Source: a marine bacterium B5-7 (GTDB taxonomy: Bacteria; Pseudomonadota; Gammaproteobacteria; Arenicellales; CAJQKF01). From it: a stretch of DNA of 64,000 nucleotides. The first letter of the stretch is position 1. Every line of letters begins with the position of its first letter. Below the pieces are notes generated by a model. The model had not been told where the DNA came from. It saw only the letters and a program-made list of their open reading frames with translations, and did not search any database. The position numbers were made by a program, and so were the translations under genes. Location of the stretch: positions 88,282 to 152,281 of the forward strand of contig BQJD01000002.1 of NCBI GenBank assembly GCA_021604525.1. The letters are read 5' to 3'. Positions 48,191 to 57,637 of this stretch are shown one piece after another.

Positions 48191-49366
48191 ATGGAAACAC
48201 AGCAGAGCGAATCGTCGGCGACATTGACCGCGCGCAGCCTGACGAGAACGTCCGCGGTAACGGCTAACGAGTGGAACGCATTTTTGAATGACGACGACGC
48301 GCCATTTTTGAAACACGAATTTCTAAGCCTGCTCGAGGACAGCGGTTGTGTTGGACCCGGGACCGGCTGGACCCCCTGCCACCTGGTCATCGAGCAAGCG
48401 GGGGATAAGGCTCCGGCAGGCATTGTACCTCTGTATCTCAAGGAACATTCCTATGGCGAATACGTGTTTGACTGGGCCTGGGCAAATGCTTACCAACAGC
48501 ATGACATCGCATACTATCCAAAGCTCGTGTCGGGAATTCCCTTTACCCCGGTAACGACTCGCAAGTTGCTGGCGCCGCAACCTGCTACCCATGTCAAACG
48601 CGCCTTGATCAAGGCACTCCAGGTATTTGCGCAAGCCAATCCGATCTCCTCGATTCACGCACTGTTTCTCGATACGATGGATAGCAGTCTGTTCGAAAAT
48701 GCTGGATATCTGACCCGCAAGGACCACCAGTTTCACTGGAACAATGAAGGCTATGTCGACTTTGATCATTACTTGTCAGCATTCACTTCCAAGCGACGCA
48801 AGACCATACGCGCCGAACGTCGCCAGGTGCGCGATGCTGGTGTCGAGTTCTGCTGGCTGAGCGCTGAAGAAAGTCGCGAAGCGGACTGGGTGATGATGTA
48901 TCAAAGCTATCGAAACACCATCGCCGAACACGGCGGCTACCCTTACCTCACCGAAACATTCTTCCTGCAGCTTCCTAACCGGCTACCCCGGAATGTCTGG
49001 CTCTTAAGGGGAGCGATCGACGGCAAGGTGATTTGCAATGCCCTGTATTTCACCAGCGCGAAGTCGCTATATGGACGTTACTGGGGCGCCAGTCAGTACG
49101 TGCCTTGCCTGCATTTCGAAACCTGCTACTACCAGCCCATTGCCTTTGCGATCGAACATCAGCTTGCCACATTCGAAGCCGGTGCCCAGGGAATCCACAA
49201 GCTTAGTCGCGGACTGGCGCCGACGGTCACGCAATCAGCGCACTGGCTGAAACACCCGGGGTTTTATGATGCAGTGGATCGGTATTTACAGGAAGAACGT
49301 CGTGAACAGGGTCAATACACGCGTCTGTTGAATGAATCCCTGCCTTTTCGAAAAAGTGGTTGTTAA
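48191..49366 (+). CDS. GNAT/FemAB-like acyltransferase (COG3146/DUF482 type)
   Basis: A 391-residue protein of the DUF482 family, a double-GNAT or FemAB-like fold. Typical features are the early FLNDDDAPFLKHEFLSLLEDSG segment read over about residues 36-57, the YVDFDHYLSAFTSKRRKTIRAERRQV region (about 193-218) and the late segment GLAPTVTQSAHWLKHPGFYD. Family members are annotated as peptidoglycan-modifying or N-acetyltransferases without proven substrates. It stands alone. Confidence 0.83.
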   Translation: METQQSESSATLTARSLTRTSAVTANEWNAFLNDDDAPFLKHEFLSLLEDSGCVGPGTGWTPCHLVIEQAGDKAPAGIVPLYLKEHSYGEYVFDWAWANAYQQHDIAYYPKLVSGIPFTPVTTRKLLAPQPATHVKRALIKALQVFAQANPISSIHALFLDTMDSSLFENAGYLTRKDHQFHWNNEGYVDFDHYLSAFTSKRRKTIRAERRQVRDAGVEFCWLSAEESREADWVMMYQSYRNTIAEHGGYPYLTETFFLQLPNRLPRNVWLLRGAIDGKVICNALYFTSAKSLYGRYWGASQYVPCLHFETCYYQPIAFAIEHQLATFEAGAQGIHKLSRGLAPTVTQSAHWLKHPGFYDAVDRYLQEERREQGQYTRLLNESLPFRKSGC

Positions 49367-49475
49367 TGAGATAACATAATTCACTTTAAGTGAGATGTTT
49401 CCCCGGAAGGATTGCACCTGTGTTCCTGGTCATATAGTTTGATGGACAAACGTAAGCGGCTAGCTGGTTTTATTC

Positions 49476-50288
49476 TTGAAAATTCTCCTCGCACCTGAAT
49501 ACACTCGTCGCTGGCTTTGTCTGCTGTTAATCGCAGCAGCGGCGATCGTCTATTTTCATGAGTATCTTCTGTACACATTTTTGTATTTGGTCAATGCCTA
49601 TCGTGCCGGGCAGAGTCTTGATCCCATTCCAGGTTTTGAGGTTATTGATGGGTTCGTCGTCCTTGGATTTGTGCTGGTATTGGTGTTTATTTATTGGCGA
49701 CCGCGTCACTATGTTTCGATCGATGCCGGTGAAACAGCTAATGGACGTGTGATTCGCTCGGGAAAGGATTCCGGAATCGTGACCCGCGAGGATCTGAATC
49801 AGATCAAGATCAGCTACGTATCACAAAGACGGGCAAAGTCGCGTAGTTCGGGTTTTATAACATCTATCCGCATTGCCGGCGCTAATCGCCCTGATCTGAT
49901 TTTCCTTGATCGCGTCAATGGTGGTTATCGATGGCGTGCACGTCGCGTAGCGCGGTACATTGAATCCAGGATTGCAGATGTTGCATGGATAGACAGCGAC
50001 GGGATTTTGTCCGGGGCGATACCTAAGGTTACCAGCCTACAGGCCAGTCGTGAAAAACAACGCAAAAAAGTCGCGGACAAAATTCGCAAATCTGCTCCCA
50101 GGGTGCGGATGCAAACCGGTTCACGACTTGTATTTATCGGTGTGTTTACGTTAGCCGGTGTGGCTTTTTATATCGGTGGCGCAAAAGTCGTTGGATACAT
50201 ATTTGGCGCGCTCGCCGCTGTCATGCTGATTGATCTGGTTTTTGCACAGCTTGGTTACGGCCAGCAGCCTGAAAAAAAGCGCAAGTGA
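49476..50288 (+). CDS. Four-helix membrane protein with basic cytoplasmic loop, unknown
   Basis: A 270-residue protein I do not recognise. Hydrophobic segments lie at about 13-33, 57-74, 221-241 and 244-262, and a basic middle domain (about 75-215) contains runs of Lys/Arg. It has to start with TTG at 49476, since the frame has no Met until about residue 212; no ribosome site is clear, so the start is uncertain. The C-terminus is Lys-rich. Its surroundings (50.3-50.7 kb) contain a gene remnant, so this stretch may be more variable than its neighbours. Confidence 0.6.
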   Translation: MKILLAPEYTRRWLCLLLIAAAAIVYFHEYLLYTFLYLVNAYRAGQSLDPIPGFEVIDGFVVLGFVLVLVFIYWRPRHYVSIDAGETANGRVIRSGKDSGIVTREDLNQIKISYVSQRRAKSRSSGFITSIRIAGANRPDLIFLDRVNGGYRWRARRVARYIESRIADVAWIDSDGILSGAIPKVTSLQASREKQRKKVADKIRKSAPRVRMQTGSRLVFIGVFTLAGVAFYIGGAKVVGYIFGALAAVMLIDLVFAQLGYGQQPEKKRK

Positions 50289-50329
50289 AAGCGGGGACTT
50301 TGCCCGACTGCACACGTTTGGTTTTTTGC

Positions 50330-50509
50330 TCAGTACATGGAATTGCCGTTTTTCGTCTCACCTGGCACCTGCTGTATTGAGTCCCAATGTTCAACAATTT
50401 TTCCGTTATCATCAAAACAGAAAAAATCCATGGTCACATATTGCTCGTTTCCTGGCCAAGTCTGGTGCGTATGGAGCGCAACTAAATCACCTTGGCTCGA
50501 GAAATACAT
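50330..50509 (-). pseudogene. C-terminal remnant of a SnoaL-like (NTF2-fold) protein
   Basis: A 59-codon reading frame too short for the ORF track. It reads MYFSSQGDLVALHTHQTWPG, then a segment with FDDNGKIVEHWDSIQQVPG, and stops with SMY. This is the C-terminal half of predicted SnoaL-like aldol-condensation or NTF2-family proteins, which end with a VEHWD block. A stop codon lies in frame just upstream, and no N-terminal half is visible, so it is probably a degraded gene. A small functional gene is less likely. Confidence 0.65.
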
Positions 50510-50739
50510 GAGGGTTGGCCAATTTTACTCAATACACATTCAAGATCCTGCATCGCGCTGTGTCGATGTTAATGGTATCTAGCAGTTGAGTGGCCGGGTC
50601 ACCGGACCGGGCCGACAAGACTGGTGCACTGCCGAGATGCCATCTTTCATGCAATTTCAGCCCACAATCAGGATAAATCTCCCATTGTTTCCTCGCGGCA
50701 GCTTTACGAAGTCAACCAGTATCGCTATAAAATGGTCCC
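50510..50739. other. Non-coding stretch before aat
   Basis: About 230 bases with no supported gene between the SnoaL-like remnant and aat. It may include lost 5' sequence of the remnant and the aat promoter. No clear signal was picked out. Confidence 0.4.
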
Positions 50740-51444
50740 ATGCGCCAAAGCCAAACGCATCCGGGCGATTTTCCGCCATTGTCTCACGCCACCCCTGAAG
50801 GGCTGTTGGCGATTGGCGGAGATTTATCTGCTGATCGACTGATTGAAGCCTACAGCCGGGGAATTTTCCCGTGGTTCAACCCTGGACAACCGATACTGTG
50901 GTGGTCGCCCGATCCACGTTCGGTACTCTATCCAGACGGGATTCGTATTCATCGCAGTCTGCGTAAAACACTGCGTAACGGTGGTTTCAACTTCAGCATG
51001 GATCACGCCTTCGATGCGGTCATTCGTGAATGCGCTGCCAGGCGCCGTAATGATATCCGCGATTCATGGATTACGCCGGACATGATTGACGCATATACCG
51101 AGCTATATAATCTTCGCATCGCCCACAGCATCGAAGTATGGCAAGACGATCATCTGGTTGGCGGCCTGTACGGTATTTTTCTTGGCCGGGTATTCTTCGG
51201 TGAAAGCATGTTTTCGCGCGCGCCCAATGCTTCCAAGTGTGCCTTGAGCATACTGGCGTCGATGATGAATGCGCGTGGCGACAGTTTGATCGATTGCCAG
51301 ATCGAATCGCCCCATCTTGAATCCCTGGGCGCCCGCTCGATTCCCCGCCACGAGTTCATTGCCACGCTCAATTCGGGACTTGAAACACCGTTATCCTGTG
51401 ATCGCTGGGCGTTCAATTCCGGCGATCTCGAGCGTCTGTTATGA
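50740..51444 (+). CDS. aat: Leucyl/phenylalanyl-tRNA--protein transferase
   Basis: A 234-residue transferase adding Leu or Phe from tRNA to N-terminal Lys or Arg, creating bacterial N-degrons. The family signature EGLLAIGGDLS and the stretch AYSRGIFPWFNPGQPILWW are visible at about 20-55. VFFGESMFSRAPNASKCAL is the active-site region. It overlaps bpt by 4 bases, so the two N-degron transferases are coupled. Confidence 0.95.
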   Translation: MRQSQTHPGDFPPLSHATPEGLLAIGGDLSADRLIEAYSRGIFPWFNPGQPILWWSPDPRSVLYPDGIRIHRSLRKTLRNGGFNFSMDHAFDAVIRECAARRRNDIRDSWITPDMIDAYTELYNLRIAHSIEVWQDDHLVGGLYGIFLGRVFFGESMFSRAPNASKCALSILASMMNARGDSLIDCQIESPHLESLGARSIPRHEFIATLNSGLETPLSCDRWAFNSGDLERLL

Positions 51445-52169
51445 CCCGCGAGCTGCAGTTCCCGACCCTGTACCAGACGGCGCCACATCCGTGTCCGTAT
51501 ATTCATGAAAAAACCGCTGTGAACTTGATACTCGATCCCCATTTCCCGGTAACAATCGGTCTCTACCAGCGCTTATTGCAGCACGGCTTCAGGCGCAACG
51601 GCGCGTTGTACTATCGACCGTTCTGCAATGAGTGTTCGGCTTGTGTCTCAGTCCGCGTGCCGGTGAGGAAATTCCGTCCCAATCGTTCCCAGCGTCGAAC
51701 CCAGCGCCGCAATGAGCACCTTGAGGTCAGCTTTAGCAAAGCAGAATATTCACACGAACACTTCGAGTTATACCTGCGTTATCAGTCCAGCCGGCATAGG
51801 GGCGACAGCATGGACGATCCTGATCCTGATAAATATCGGCGTTTCCTGGTGGATTCTGCGGTTGATACTTCGTTTATTGAAATCCGGGAAGTTGGGCAAC
51901 TGCTTGCGCTTGCCATTGTCGATAGTGTCGACAATGGTTTGTCGGCGATTTACACCTTTTATGACCCCGACAAGTCACCACAAAGTCTCGGTACCTTTGC
52001 GATATTGAAAGAGATCGAGATGGCGCGCATCCTTGGCCTCGATTATCTTTACCTCGGTTACTGGATTGCTGATTCTCCAAAAATGTCTTACAAGTCACGC
52101 TTCCGACCGCTCGAGCGCTTCAACACGTTCAGCGGACGCTGGGAAGACTTCAACCACGGCGTCAGCTGA
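51441..52169 (+). CDS. bpt: Aspartate/glutamate leucyltransferase
   Basis: A 242-residue ATE-family transferase adding Leu to N-terminal Asp or Glu. The N-terminal cysteine cluster FCNECSAC is visible near residues 55-62, and the C-terminal ATE domain has YLGYWIADSPKMSYKSRFRP. It is coupled to aat, and together they prepare substrates for ClpS-ClpAP, whose genes are not in this window. In many relatives infA follows; here an MBL-fold gene follows after 19 bases. Confidence 0.94.
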   Translation: MTRELQFPTLYQTAPHPCPYIHEKTAVNLILDPHFPVTIGLYQRLLQHGFRRNGALYYRPFCNECSACVSVRVPVRKFRPNRSQRRTQRRNEHLEVSFSKAEYSHEHFELYLRYQSSRHRGDSMDDPDPDKYRRFLVDSAVDTSFIEIREVGQLLALAIVDSVDNGLSAIYTFYDPDKSPQSLGTFAILKEIEMARILGLDYLYLGYWIADSPKMSYKSRFRPLERFNTFSGRWEDFNHGVS

Positions 52170-52188
52170 CCCTTTTGGGCTATAACCA

Positions 52189-53088
52189 GTGGATTTTGAT
52201 CGCAATCATGTTTTCGAGTACGCGAGCGCCGAATCCGTAGCGCCCGGACTATTGCGGGTTACCGCGCCTAATCCGGGACCGCTGACGTTCCACGGCACCG
52301 GCACTTATCTCATCGGCAACCCACCAACGGCGATGATCGATCCCGGACCTCCAATTGTCGACCATGCCAATGCCCTGATGACGGCGCTGAACGGGCAACC
52401 GTTGGCGCATATTGTGGTTACCCACGGCCATAACGATCACGCCGGACTCGCCGCAATGATGAAAACCCTGACCGGCGCTGCCATTGCCGCATTTGATTTT
52501 GGCGCAAGCGATCAAAACACCCACCAGGACGTAAACCTTGCTGGCGAGACCGAGAATCACGACTTCATCACCGACATACCCCTCACCGACGGTAGTGTCA
52601 TCGAGGGCCCGGGCTATCGTCTCGAAGCCGTGCACACGCCCGGGCATACCGGCGATCACTTGTGCTTTGTCGACCATGCCGAGCGTCGGGTATTCTGCGG
52701 TGATCACATTATGGCGTGGTCAACCACCGTCATACTGCCGCCGGATGGTCATGTCGGTCGCTACATCGAGAGTCTTGAGCGATTACTCGAGTTTGAAGAT
52801 TTTGTTTTCTGGCCAACCCACGGGCCACCTGTTAAAAAGCCAGCGACGTGGATCAGGCAATTGATAGCCCATCGCGAGGAACGCCAGTTGCAGATTGTCT
52901 CGGCCCTGACAGAACAGCCGGTTAGTGCTGATGTTTTACTCAAGACTGTCTATCGCGATCTGCCACCAAATTTGACCGGCGCGGCACTGCAATCGTTACT
53001 TGCCGGACTGAACTGGCTGATCGAGCAGGGACAGGCACTGATTATTGAGAACGAGACCAGGAGCCAAAAATTATATTATCGCGGCTAG
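52189..53088 (+). CDS. MBL-fold metallo-hydrolase
   Basis: A 299-residue metallo-beta-lactamase-fold hydrolase of the LACTB2-like branch. The zinc motif THGHNDHAG holds His79, His81, Asp83 and His84. HTPGHTGDHLCF supplies the next zinc histidine, and CGDHIMAW the bridging aspartate. A C-terminal winged-helix-like domain is present. The start is GTG. Substrate unknown: relatives act on RNA, thioesters or glutathione conjugates. It lies 19 bases after bpt and may be co-transcribed. Confidence 0.87.
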   Translation: MDFDRNHVFEYASAESVAPGLLRVTAPNPGPLTFHGTGTYLIGNPPTAMIDPGPPIVDHANALMTALNGQPLAHIVVTHGHNDHAGLAAMMKTLTGAAIAAFDFGASDQNTHQDVNLAGETENHDFITDIPLTDGSVIEGPGYRLEAVHTPGHTGDHLCFVDHAERRVFCGDHIMAWSTTVILPPDGHVGRYIESLERLLEFEDFVFWPTHGPPVKKPATWIRQLIAHREERQLQIVSALTEQPVSADVLLKTVYRDLPPNLTGAALQSLLAGLNWLIEQGQALIIENETRSQKLYYRG

Positions 53089-53115
53089 TTCCGATCTTCC
53101 GATCGCTTCGTCGGG

Positions 53116-53829
53116 TTAATACGCGTCTTCCGATAACCCGGTCCCGGTGGATGTTGGGTAATCCCTTTCGACGATAAATTCACTGCCCATAAAATGATAA
53201 TAAGGCACTGATTCGGGAGGCTCGGGGGATTCGAGCCGCAGCGCCAGTTCGTTCAGCATGAATCGGGTGACACCCGCTATTGGCAGCAATTGATGGTCAG
53301 CGATATCAACCCAACGTATGTCGGACAATTCAGTGCTTGAGGTTTGCGGAAGTTGATCGATTGCAACTTCGGTGAAGAAAAAGCTTGCATGAAACCGGAT
53401 TCGTGACGGTGGCGGTGTCAACGCCCGACCAAGATAACGCAGCCGCGTCAGATCCAGTTGTCGATTACCGGCAACGAGTTCACGCCAATCATCAAAACCG
53501 CCGACCACATCGTCTTTGCCTGAAACGCTGTCGATTCCCTCAATGCCGCACAAAATACCGGTTTCCTCCAGGGTCTCGCGAATCGCACAGATTGCCAGCG
53601 TGCGTGCATCCGCCTTCTGGTCGAACCTCATCAAACGCCTATCATCGCCAGCAAGATCCCGTGCAACAGCAATGCGGTAATCCAACGTCTCAACCACTCC
53701 GCCTGGAAACACATAAACGCCGGGCATGAATCGGGCGGTATCCGGTCGCCGACCCATCAATACCTGTGGGGGGCGTCGTCGTTGAACGATGAGAAGGCTT
53801 GCAGCAGGGCGTATATCAGGCGGATTCAA
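53116..53829 (-). CDS. Nudix hydrolase (NUDT19-like)
   Basis: A 237-residue Nudix protein with the box split by an insertion, as in the NUDT7/NUDT19 branch. PGGVVETLDYRI is followed about 30 residues later by the catalytic helix AICAIRETLEETGIL. These relatives hydrolyse CoA or acyl-CoA derivatives. Activity here is inferred only. It is convergent with the MBL gene. Confidence 0.82.
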   Translation of the reverse strand: MNPPDIRPAASLLIVQRRRPPQVLMGRRPDTARFMPGVYVFPGGVVETLDYRIAVARDLAGDDRRLMRFDQKADARTLAICAIRETLEETGILCGIEGIDSVSGKDDVVGGFDDWRELVAGNRQLDLTRLRYLGRALTPPPSRIRFHASFFFTEVAIDQLPQTSSTELSDIRWVDIADHQLLPIAGVTRFMLNELALRLESPEPPESVPYYHFMGSEFIVERDYPTSTGTGLSEDAY

Positions 53830-53986
53830 GGGCTTAATCTCACTGACACAGCGATATTACAAGTCGGTGAGAATATCCCGATCAATGCCTCCCTGCACAC
53901 CCTGAGTAGATGGGATGTAGAAAACAATGTCTCTACTGACACGCCCAAAGTCTGATCGGTTGTCGACGCTGTCCAATAGGCAGCGC

Positions 53987-54454
53987 TTATCCGCGCCCCC
54001 TGTAACTCGCGACGCCCTGATCGGGAATCCAGATATCGTCCGGTGGCGCACCGGTCGCATAAAAGACATCAATCGGCATGCCGCCACGCGGATACCAGTA
54101 TCCGCCGATGCGTAGCCAGATGGGTTTTAATCGTTCTACCAGGGTAGTGGCAATTAACACCGTACAGTCTTCATGGAAGGCGCCATGGTTGCGAAAACTC
54201 TGCAAAAACAGCTTGAGTGACTTCGATTCGACCAGCCACTTCCCAGGTACGTAATCGATTACGATATGTGCAAAATCCGGTTGCCCGGTCACCGGACACA
54301 GCGATGTGAATTCCGGGCAGGTAAAACGCACAAGATAATTGACCGAACCACGCGGATTTGCCACCCGCTCGAGCAGCGCCTCCTCCGGGCGATCGGGCAC
54401 TGCCACTGACTTGCCCAACTGCTCAAGATTATCCGGCCCGTCAACGGTTGTCAT
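53987..54454 (-). CDS. queF: NADPH-dependent 7-cyano-7-deazaguanine reductase (QueF, type I)
   Basis: A 155-residue QueF enzyme reducing preQ0 to preQ1 in queuosine synthesis. I choose ATG 54454 ([15 protein letters not shown]) because it gives the short type I length. Cys53 in [14 protein letters not shown] is the nucleophile. Asp60 and Glu95, in HGAFHEDC, complete the active site, and ESKSLKLFL is the family signature. It starts 11 bases after the topA stop on the same strand, so it is probably co-transcribed with topA. Confidence 0.94.
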   Translation of the reverse strand: MTTVDGPDNLEQLGKSVAVPDRPEEALLERVANPRGSVNYLVRFTCPEFTSLCPVTGQPDFAHIVIDYVPGKWLVESKSLKLFLQSFRNHGAFHEDCTVLIATTLVERLKPIWLRIGGYWYPRGGMPIDVFYATGAPPDDIWIPDQGVASYRGRG

Positions 54455-54464
54455 GTTTCCGCCC

Positions 54465-56963
54465 TCAGTCGTCACCTGAGGCGATCGTGTCCGCCGACAC
54501 GGCATTGCCTACTAATGATGGTTTGGCAGACGCTTTTTTCCTGGTCGCTTTCTTGCTGGCACTTTTCCTGGTCGTCTTTTTCTTTGTGCTTTTCTTCCTG
54601 GTGACCTTTCGGGTAGCCTTGCTGGCGGCTACTTTTTTGGTCGCCGTTTTCTTTTTCGAAGCACGCTTCTTGCGTAGCGGGGCGTCCTTTAAGAGTGTTT
54701 TGCAGGTATCCACATCCAGACTTTTAGGGTCAGTATCTTTGGGTATCTTGGCATTGCGCTCGCCATCGGTGATATAGGGCCCGAACCGCCCGTTTAATAC
54801 CTGGATACCGTCATCTACGTAATCGTGGATGATGCGATTGGCATCAAACTTTTTCTTTTCCTCAATCAACTCAAGCGCAGTCTCGAGGGTCACCTCATAG
54901 GGATCTTCTTTCTTCAAGGAGACGAATTTACTGGCATATCGAACATATGGACCGAATCGGCCAATGTTGGCAGAGACTTCCTCGCCATCGGCTGTCTCGC
55001 CCAGCACCCGCGGCAACTCGAACAACTTCAGCGCTTCATCCATCTCGATGGTATCCATCTTCTGGCCCGGACGCAGACCCGCAAAACGGGGTTTATCTTC
55101 GTCTTCACGTGTACCGATTTGAACAAATGGGCCGTAACGTCCCATGCGTACCGTGATTGGCTTGCCGCTTGTCGGATCCTTGCCGATCTCGCGTGCCTGA
55201 ACCGCCTCATCCCGGCTAACCGTTTCTTCCTTATTCTTCACCAGCGGATTGAAATCGGACCAGAACTCCTGCATGACTGGAAGCCAGTCCTTCTCACCAC
55301 GTGATACCTCGTCGAGTTCATCCTCGAGGCGGGCGGTAAAGTCATAGTCCACATAACGGGTGAAGTGCTCGGTCAAAAAACGATTGACCACTTTACCTAC
55401 GTCCGTCGGGAAGAAACGTCGTGATTCCAGTTCGACATATTCGCGCTGCACCAACGTGGTGATGATGTTGGCGTATGTGGATGGGCGGCCGATACCATGG
55501 GCTTCGAGCGTCTTGACCAGGCTCGCCTCGGTGTAACGTGGCGGTGGCTCGGTAAAATGTTGCTCGGCGCGAATCTCGTTCAAGCGCACCTTTTGGCCTT
55601 TCTCCAGCGGCGGCAGTTGGCTTTCATCATCACCGGAATCTGCTTTCGGGGCATCTTCATCGCGGCCTTCCTGATACACACGAATAAAGCCAGGAAATGT
55701 GATAGTCGAGCCGTTTGCACGGAATCTGTCGCTGCCGTCACCGGGGCTCAAGTCAACAGCGACCTGATCAAGCACCGCATGAGCCATCTGTGAGGCCAGC
55801 GCGCGTTTCCAGATAAGGTCGTAGAGCCGAAGCTGATCACCACCAACATAACGCTTGACCTTATCGGGACTGCGCTCGATCGATGTTGGTCGAATGGCTT
55901 CGTGGGCTTCCTGGGCGTTCTTCGACTGATTCTTGAACGTCCGAGGCGCAGGCGGGACATAATCGCTACCGTAACGTTCACCAATGTAATTGCGCATTTC
56001 TTCAACCGCATCGCGACCGAGAACGACCGAGTCAGTTCGCATATAGGTGATGAGACCGACACCCGTGCCGTCTATTTCCACACCTTCGTATAACTGCTGA
56101 GCCACACGCATGGTTCGCTGGGCCGTGAACCCGAGCTTGCGCGAGGCTTCCTGCTGCAGGGTCGAGGTGGTGAATGGCGGAGCGGGGTTGCGTTTGCGCT
56201 GCTTGCGCTCGACCTCGATGACATTCAGCTCGCCACCGGCGGCGTCGTTTAGCCGCGTCTTGACCTCAGCAGCGCGCGCTTCATTATTGATATCGAACTG
56301 GTCGAGTTTGCGTCCGTCATAATGGGTCAGACGGGCAACGAATGGCCTTTTCTCGGCTTCAAGATCCGATTCTATGGACCAGTATTCGCGCTTGACGAAC
56401 TTATCGATCTCGTCTTCGCGCTCACAGATCAGGCGTAGTGCCGGGCTCTGTACCCTTCCTGCCGACAAGCCCCTGCGTACCTTTTTCCAAAGCAGTGGCG
56501 ACAAATTGAAGCCCACCAGGTAGTCGAGCGCGCGACGCGCCTGCTGGGCGTTGATCAATGGAATCGACAGCTCGCGCGGATTATCCACCGCCTCCTGAAT
56601 GGCGCGCTTGGTAATCTCGTGGAAAACCACCCGATACACCGGCTTGCCCTTGAGTACGCCGCGTTCGTTAAGTATCTCGCACAAATGCCAGGATATGGCT
56701 TCGCCCTCACGATCCGGGTCGGTGGCGAGATACAGTGCCTCGGCCTTTCGGGCCTCACGCGCTATCTCATCGACATGCTTCTTGTTGCGCTCCACCAGGG
56801 TGTAGTGCATCTCGAAGTTGTTGTCCGTCTCCACCGCCCCGCTTTTTGGCAGCAGGTCGCGTACGTGACCATAGGATGCCAATGCCTTGAAGTCGCTTCC
56901 CAGGTACTTTCCGAGCGTGCGTGCCTTGGCGGGTGACTCGACGATAATAAGGTTTTTGGTCAT
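54465..56963 (-). CDS. topA: DNA topoisomerase I
   Basis: An 832-residue type IA topoisomerase relaxing negative supercoils. The Toprim domain begins [17 protein letters not shown]. The active-site tyrosine is Tyr307 in LITYMRTDS, and the C-terminal Toprim_C-type repeats ([30 protein letters not shown]) replace the zinc ribbons of the E. coli enzyme. The last about 70 residues form a Lys/Ala/Thr/Arg-rich, histone H1-like tail before a neutral end. smg is encoded upstream on the same strand, as in many Gammaproteobacteria. Confidence 0.96.
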   Translation of the reverse strand: MTKNLIIVESPAKARTLGKYLGSDFKALASYGHVRDLLPKSGAVETDNNFEMHYTLVERNKKHVDEIAREARKAEALYLATDPDREGEAISWHLCEILNERGVLKGKPVYRVVFHEITKRAIQEAVDNPRELSIPLINAQQARRALDYLVGFNLSPLLWKKVRRGLSAGRVQSPALRLICEREDEIDKFVKREYWSIESDLEAEKRPFVARLTHYDGRKLDQFDINNEARAAEVKTRLNDAAGGELNVIEVERKQRKRNPAPPFTTSTLQQEASRKLGFTAQRTMRVAQQLYEGVEIDGTGVGLITYMRTDSVVLGRDAVEEMRNYIGERYGSDYVPPAPRTFKNQSKNAQEAHEAIRPTSIERSPDKVKRYVGGDQLRLYDLIWKRALASQMAHAVLDQVAVDLSPGDGSDRFRANGSTITFPGFIRVYQEGRDEDAPKADSGDDESQLPPLEKGQKVRLNEIRAEQHFTEPPPRYTEASLVKTLEAHGIGRPSTYANIITTLVQREYVELESRRFFPTDVGKVVNRFLTEHFTRYVDYDFTARLEDELDEVSRGEKDWLPVMQEFWSDFNPLVKNKEETVSRDEAVQAREIGKDPTSGKPITVRMGRYGPFVQIGTREDEDKPRFAGLRPGQKMDTIEMDEALKLFELPRVLGETADGEEVSANIGRFGPYVRYASKFVSLKKEDPYEVTLETALELIEEKKKFDANRIIHDYVDDGIQVLNGRFGPYITDGERNAKIPKDTDPKSLDVDTCKTLLKDAPLRKKRASKKKTATKKVAASKATRKVTRKKSTKKKTTRKSASKKATRKKASAKPSLVGNAVSADTIASGDD

Positions 56964-57047
56964 CTACTAATTGAAAACGTTCGCTGAAACGGCAAATTCT
57001 ATGGTGCCGAATATTGTGTTTACAGGCTGTCGCGTGGTACGCGTTCG

Positions 57048-57530
57048 TCAATGGAATAGCGGTTGAACATCGTCAAACATGAGGTCTTCTATCCACGCAT
57101 AGTCATCCGGGTTGTCGGCACAATTGCTGAGAACCATCATGATGACCCACTTCACATGATCCGGGTCGAGTTCATCGCAATCGAGCGCCAACAGCCGATC
57201 AATGACCATCTCGCGCTCACTCGGAGTCAGTACCCCGCCCTGCACCAGCGATAACAGCAATCCGCGCGCAAAGGGATCGATGCGATCACATTCAGCCGCA
57301 CTGTAGTGGCGAAACGCGGTGGTCGCACCACCGGGCATGGCAGTTTGACCACGGTCGCACAGTTCCGACAAGTTCTCAAGCCAGTCGAATGCGCGACTGA
57401 TATCCCCATCTCCAAAACCCGCCAGCATCAACTCACGTGCCAGTGACTCTTGATCTGGCTGGTACTCGGTATCTTCGATCATGTAGTTTTCGAACAGATA
57501 CATGAGAACATCCAGGATGTTTTCTTTCAT
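57048..57530 (-). CDS. smg: Smg protein (DUF494)
   Basis: A 160-residue DUF494 protein of the smg family, normally next to dprA and topA. I place the start at ATG 57530 (MKENILDVLMYLFENYM) because the track's TTG 57539 adds three non-conserved residues. The family is largely helical with conserved acidic residues. Function is unknown. It sits between dprA and topA, as expected. Confidence 0.93.
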   Translation of the reverse strand: MKENILDVLMYLFENYMIEDTEYQPDQESLARELMLAGFGDGDISRAFDWLENLSELCDRGQTAMPGGATTAFRHYSAAECDRIDPFARGLLLSLVQGGVLTPSEREMVIDRLLALDCDELDPDHVKWVIMMVLSNCADNPDDYAWIEDLMFDDVQPLFH

Positions 57531-57637
57531 TAACGTCAAGGTTTTACCTCGAATTCGGCGTGCCTGATAGTCGACCGGCGAAGCACATTCCTACGATACC
57601 ATCTTAAAGATTGTGTAAGCTTTGCACGTTGACCAAG

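Noticed and set aside
50230-50582. Plus-strand ORFs of 93 and 81 codons
   Set aside because: They are antisense to the SnoaL-like remnant, whose minus-strand frame gives a recognisable protein.
53857-54115. Short ORFs between the Nudix gene and queF
   Set aside because: They overlap the queF 3' end out of frame and show no coding features.
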